In this document: positions 61,290 through 64,000 of the stretch, piece by piece
Position numbering within the stretch: position 1 is the first letter of the stretch
How the letters are laid out: each line of letters starts with the position of its first letter
From: Mangrovihabitans endophyticus
GTDB taxonomy: Bacteria > Actinomycetota > Actinomycetes > Mycobacteriales > Micromonosporaceae
Direction: 5' to 3'
Assembly (NCBI RefSeq): GCF_014646155.1
Contig: NZ_BMMX01000005.1
Span: 173,319 to 237,318, forward strand
Length of the DNA: 64,000 nt
The notes under the pieces: model-generated
Databases searched by the model: none
What the model saw: only the letters and a program-made list of their open reading frames with translations
Told to the model about the DNA's origin: nothing
Translations under genes and position numbers: made by a program

Positions 61290-63007
61290 CAGAACAGGTG
61301 GTACCGCTGGGCCATGGGCAGCTCGGCGACCGGCTCCGGCTCGATGACCTCGCCGTCGATGCGAACCGTGAAGGTGTCCGCCTCCACCTCGATGCGCGGG
61401 GTGGCGTCGTTGCGCGGCATGTCCGCCTTGCCCACCGCGCGCGTGTCCTGCACCGGGACCAGTGCGCGGCGGCAGCCGATCCGGTCGCCCAGCAGCGCGT
61501 CGATGGCGGCCGGCGCCACGAAGGCCACCGATGTCTGCGCCGGGACCACCCCGTACGCGCCGAACATCGGCCTCGGCAGCATCGGCTGCGGCGTCGGGAT
61601 GGAGGCGTTGGCGTCACCCATCTGCGCGTACGCGATCATGCCGCCCTTGATCACCAAGGCCGGACGTACGCCGAAGAACGCCGGATCCCACAGCACCAGA
61701 TCCGCCAGCTTGCCCGGTTCGACCGAGCCGACATGCGCGGCCATGCCGTGCGCGACCGCCGGGCAGATCGTGTACTTGGCGACGTACCGGCGCGCCCGCA
61801 GATTGTCCGCCGGGCCGTCGCCGGGCAGTGACCCCCGGCGGGCCTTCATCACGTGCGCGGTCTGCCACGTACGCATGACCACCTCGCCGACCCGGCCCAT
61901 CGCCTGCGAGTCCGACCCGATCATCGAGATGGCGCCCATGTCGTGCAGCAGATCCTCGGCGGCCATGGTGGACGGCCGGATCCGACTCTCCGCGAAGGCC
62001 AGGTCCTCCGGCACCGCGGCGTTGAGGTGGTGACACACCATCAGCATGTCCAGGTGTTCGCTGAGGGTGTTGCGGGTGTACGGCCGGGTGGGGTTGGTCG
62101 ACGAGGGCAACACGTTCGGGTGCGCGGCCACCGTGATGATGTCCGGCGCGTGGCCGCCGCCGGCGCCCTCGGTGTGGTACGCGTGGATCGACCGCCCGCC
62201 GATGGCCCGCAGCGTCTCCTCCACGAAACCGGCCTCGTTGAGGGTGTCGGTGTGGATCGCTACCTGCACCCCGGAGGCGTCGGCCACCTGCAGGCAGGCG
62301 TCGATGGCGGCCGGCGTGGTACCCCAGTCCTCGTGCAGCTTGAAGCCGCCGGCGCCGCCGCGCAGCATCTCCCACATGGCTTCCGGCGAGGTGGTGTTGC
62401 CCTTGCCCAGCAGCAGCACGTTGACCGGCCAGGTGTCCAGCGCCTCCAGCATCCGGGCCAGATGCCAGGAGCTCGGCGTCACCGTGGTCGCCTTGGTGCC
62501 CTCCGCCGGCCCGGTGCCGCCGCCGACGATCGTGGTGATCCCGGCGGCCAGCGCGGTGTCCAGAATGGTGGGGCTGATCAGGTGCACGTGGCTGTCGATG
62601 GCGCCCGCGGTGAGAATCCTGCCGTTGCCGGAGATCACCTCGGTGCCCGGCCCGATGACAAGGTCGGGATGCACCCCGTCCATGGTGTCCGGGTTGCCCG
62701 CCTTGCCGAGTGCGACGATCCGCCCGTCCCGCAGCCCCACGTCCGCCTTGACGACGCCCCAATGGTCGAGCACCACGGCCCCGGTGATGACGGTGTCCAC
62801 CGAACCGTCGGCGCGGGTGGCCCGCGACTGGCCCATGGACTCGCGGATCACCTTGCCGCCGCCGAAGACGACCTCGTCACCGGCGGTGGCTCCGCCGCTG
62901 CGGTCCTCCTCGATCTCGATGAGAAGGTTGGTGTCGGCCAGGCGGATGCGGTCGCCGGTGGTCGGGCCGTACAGCGCCGCGTACCGCCCACGGTCGATCA
63001 TGCTCAT
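61289..63007 (-). CDS. ureC: Urease alpha (catalytic) subunit
   Basis: 572 residues. It hydrolyses urea to ammonia and carbamate with a di-nickel centre. Nickel ligands are visible: HVHLISP, the carbamylated lysine in [22 protein letters not shown] and [14 protein letters not shown]. The mobile flap MVCHHLN carries the conserved cysteine. ATG 63007 follows a G-run. Forms the enzyme with UreA and UreB encoded upstream. Confidence 0.97.
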   Translation of the reverse strand: MSMIDRGRYAALYGPTTGDRIRLADTNLLIEIEEDRSGGATAGDEVVFGGGKVIRESMGQSRATRADGSVDTVITGAVVLDHWGVVKADVGLRDGRIVALGKAGNPDTMDGVHPDLVIGPGTEVISGNGRILTAGAIDSHVHLISPTILDTALAAGITTIVGGGTGPAEGTKATTVTPSSWHLARMLEALDTWPVNVLLLGKGNTTSPEAMWEMLRGGAGGFKLHEDWGTTPAAIDACLQVADASGVQVAIHTDTLNEAGFVEETLRAIGGRSIHAYHTEGAGGGHAPDIITVAAHPNVLPSSTNPTRPYTRNTLSEHLDMLMVCHHLNAAVPEDLAFAESRIRPSTMAAEDLLHDMGAISMIGSDSQAMGRVGEVVMRTWQTAHVMKARRGSLPGDGPADNLRARRYVAKYTICPAVAHGMAAHVGSVEPGKLADLVLWDPAFFGVRPALVIKGGMIAYAQMGDANASIPTPQPMLPRPMFGAYGVVPAQTSVAFVAPAAIDALLGDRIGCRRALVPVQDTRAVGKADMPRNDATPRIEVEADTFTVRIDGEVIEPEPVAELPMAQRYHLF

Positions 63008-63089
63008 GCGGCGCCGTCCCCCGATCCGGTGCGGTGTCCGTTGCTCGTGGCCGTCGCGGGCCCGCATGCGCCGGCCGTCGATGGCCGGG

Positions 63090-63503
63090 TCATCGTGGGC
63101 TTCCGTTAGCCGGCCATTGCTCGCCGGTGTCCTCGTCCAGCGAGCCCGCGGGGTCGATGTCGTCGGCCGGGTCGGGTTCGGACTGCGGGTCCAGCGGGCC
63201 GCCGGCCAGGCCCCGCAGGCCGGGGACCACGCGGTTGCCGGCCAGCGGCACCAGCGTCACGTCGCGGGGCATGCCCGGTTCGAACCGCACCGAGGTGCCC
63301 GCCGGAATCGCCAGCCGATGACCCCAGGCGGCCGCGCGGTCGAACTCCAGCGCCGCGTTGCTCTCCGCGAAGTGGAAGTGCGAGCCCACCTGGACGGGGC
63401 GGTCGCCCGTGTTGCGTACCGTCAGGGCGAGCGCGGCCCTGCCCGCATTGATCTCGACCTCGCCGTCGCCGATGATGACCTCGCCCGGCACCACGCCGCT
63501 CAT
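63090..63503 (-). CDS. ureB: Urease beta subunit
   Basis: 137 residues. The core [21 protein letters not shown] ... [15 protein letters not shown] ... [16 protein letters not shown] is standard. The last 35 residues form an acidic tail ([21 protein letters not shown]) longer than in most UreB proteins. The ATG overlaps the ureA stop (ATGA). An 82-bp gap separates it from ureC. Confidence 0.95.
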   Translation of the reverse strand: MSGVVPGEVIIGDGEVEINAGRAALALTVRNTGDRPVQVGSHFHFAESNAALEFDRAAAWGHRLAIPAGTSVRFEPGMPRDVTLVPLAGNRVVPGLRGLAGGPLDPQSEPDPADDIDPAGSLDEDTGEQWPANGSPR

Positions 63504-63802
63504 GAGATCGGCCCGTGCACGGTGACCAGCTTGGTGCCGTCCGGGAAGGTCGCTTCCACCTGCACCTCGGTCAACATCTCCGGTACGCCGTCCATGACGT
63601 CCTCCCGGGACAGCACCCGGCGACCGGCATCCATGAGCTCGGACACCGTGCGGCCGTCCCGAGCGGCCTCCAGGATGAAGGCGGTGATGATCGCGGTGGC
63701 CTCGGGGTAGTTCAGCTTGAGCCCGCGCTCCTGCCGGCGCCGGGCGACGTCGGCCGCGACATGGATGAGCAGACGTTCCTGCTCGTGCTGGCTGAGGAAC
63801 AA
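63500..63802 (-). CDS. ureA: Urease gamma subunit
   Basis: 100 residues. Pattern [48 protein letters not shown] and [31 protein letters not shown] are diagnostic. The start is TTG 63802, six bases behind GGGGAGG. First gene of the operon ureABCFGD; a GlnR-type box lies 43 bp upstream. Confidence 0.95.
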   Translation of the reverse strand: MFLSQHEQERLLIHVAADVARRRQERGLKLNYPEATAIITAFILEAARDGRTVSELMDAGRRVLSREDVMDGVPEMLTEVQVEATFPDGTKLVTVHGPIS

Positions 63803-63844
63803 GCAGACCTCCCCTGATCGGCTCCGCGATGCTCGCAGCTCGAC

Positions 63845-63860
63845 GTTTCCGGCGTGTTAC
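63845..63860 (-). promoter_or_regulatory. GlnR-type nitrogen regulator box upstream of ureA
   Basis: On the minus strand GTAAC, six bases and GAAAC (63860 to 63845) match the actinobacterial GlnR consensus GTnAC-N6-GAAAC exactly. It ends 43 bp before the ureA start codon, where GlnR sites of urease operons are known in Streptomyces. Nitrogen control of urease is therefore likely. Confidence 0.7.
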
Positions 63861-63888
63861 CCACTCCAACCCGGCCTTTCCCCGGTGG

Positions 63889-63952
63889 CCCGCGGGTGCG
63901 CCCGCCCGCGGGTGCGCCCGCCCGCGGGTGCGCCCGCCCGCGGGTGCGCCCG
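63889..63952. repeat. Four exact 16-bp tandem repeats
   Basis: CCCGCGGGTGCGCCCG occurs four times in direct succession upstream of the urease operon. No gene covers it in this window. Confidence 0.9.
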
Positions 63953-63959
63953 CCCGCGC

Positions 63960-64000
63960 CCCGCGCTGGTCCCGTGGCCCGCGCTGGTCCCGTGGCCCGC
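63960..64000. repeat. 18-bp tandem repeats running off the window
   Basis: CCCGCGCTGGTCCCGTGG occurs twice and a third copy begins at 63996, cut by the window end. It directly follows the 16-bp repeat array and has a different unit. Confidence 0.85.

Overview
This window comes from a very GC-rich actinobacterium. GTG (and some TTG) starts are common, genes are often coupled by 4-nt ATGA or GTGA overlaps, and there is a phosphatidylinositol-mannoside gene set. The gene content (urease, urea transporter, cyanophycin genes, a WhiG/FliA-type sigma factor, DUF1206, DUF3618 and DUF4235 membrane proteins) fits a member of the Micromonosporales. The genus is an inference. I saw no tRNA, rRNA, CRISPR array, transposase or integrase.

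Layout. 1-9.1 kb holds a RecQ helicase, a GH3 beta-N-acetylhexosaminidase-like enzyme, several small membrane or stress proteins, an MscS channel, a cold-shock protein and an aldo/keto reductase. 9.1-15.8 kb holds a Tam-type methyltransferase, an adenosine-deaminase-family enzyme, a secreted HExxH metallopeptidase with a ricin-type lectin domain, and an OmpR-type two-component system. 16-43.7 kb is the conserved actinobacterial housekeeping block thrS - HIT - PIP synthase - acyltransferase - pimA - pdxS - pdxT - yebC - ruvCAB - yajC - secDF - apt - relA - two cyclophilin-like proteins - metallo-hydrolase - hisS. Two insertions interrupt it: a GGDEF protein coupled to an orphan solute-binding lipoprotein, and an EF-G-like GTPase.

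43.7-64 kb is accessory and rich in nitrogen genes: a serine hydrolase, a complete urea ABC transporter (urtABCDE), a thioesterase/HxlR divergon with an obvious operator, cyanophycinase plus cyanophycin synthetase, a receptor-type Ser/Thr kinase with a CBM2-like outer domain, a sigma factor, and the urease operon ureABCFGD. Together these could import urea, hydrolyse it to ammonium, and store or mobilise nitrogen as cyanophycin. A motif matching the GlnR consensus lies 43 bp upstream of ureA, which supports nitrogen control.

The most interesting unexplained parts are: an AT-rich island (about 54.59-54.86 kb) with a possible 48-residue peptide of foreign codon use; the GGDEF/solute-binding pair; a pair of inverted 70-74-bp intergenic repeat elements beside a G-rich tract after relA; a 25-bp operator between a thioesterase and an HxlR regulator; a LexA-like box in front of ruvC; and a cyclophilin duplicate that has lost catalytic residues.
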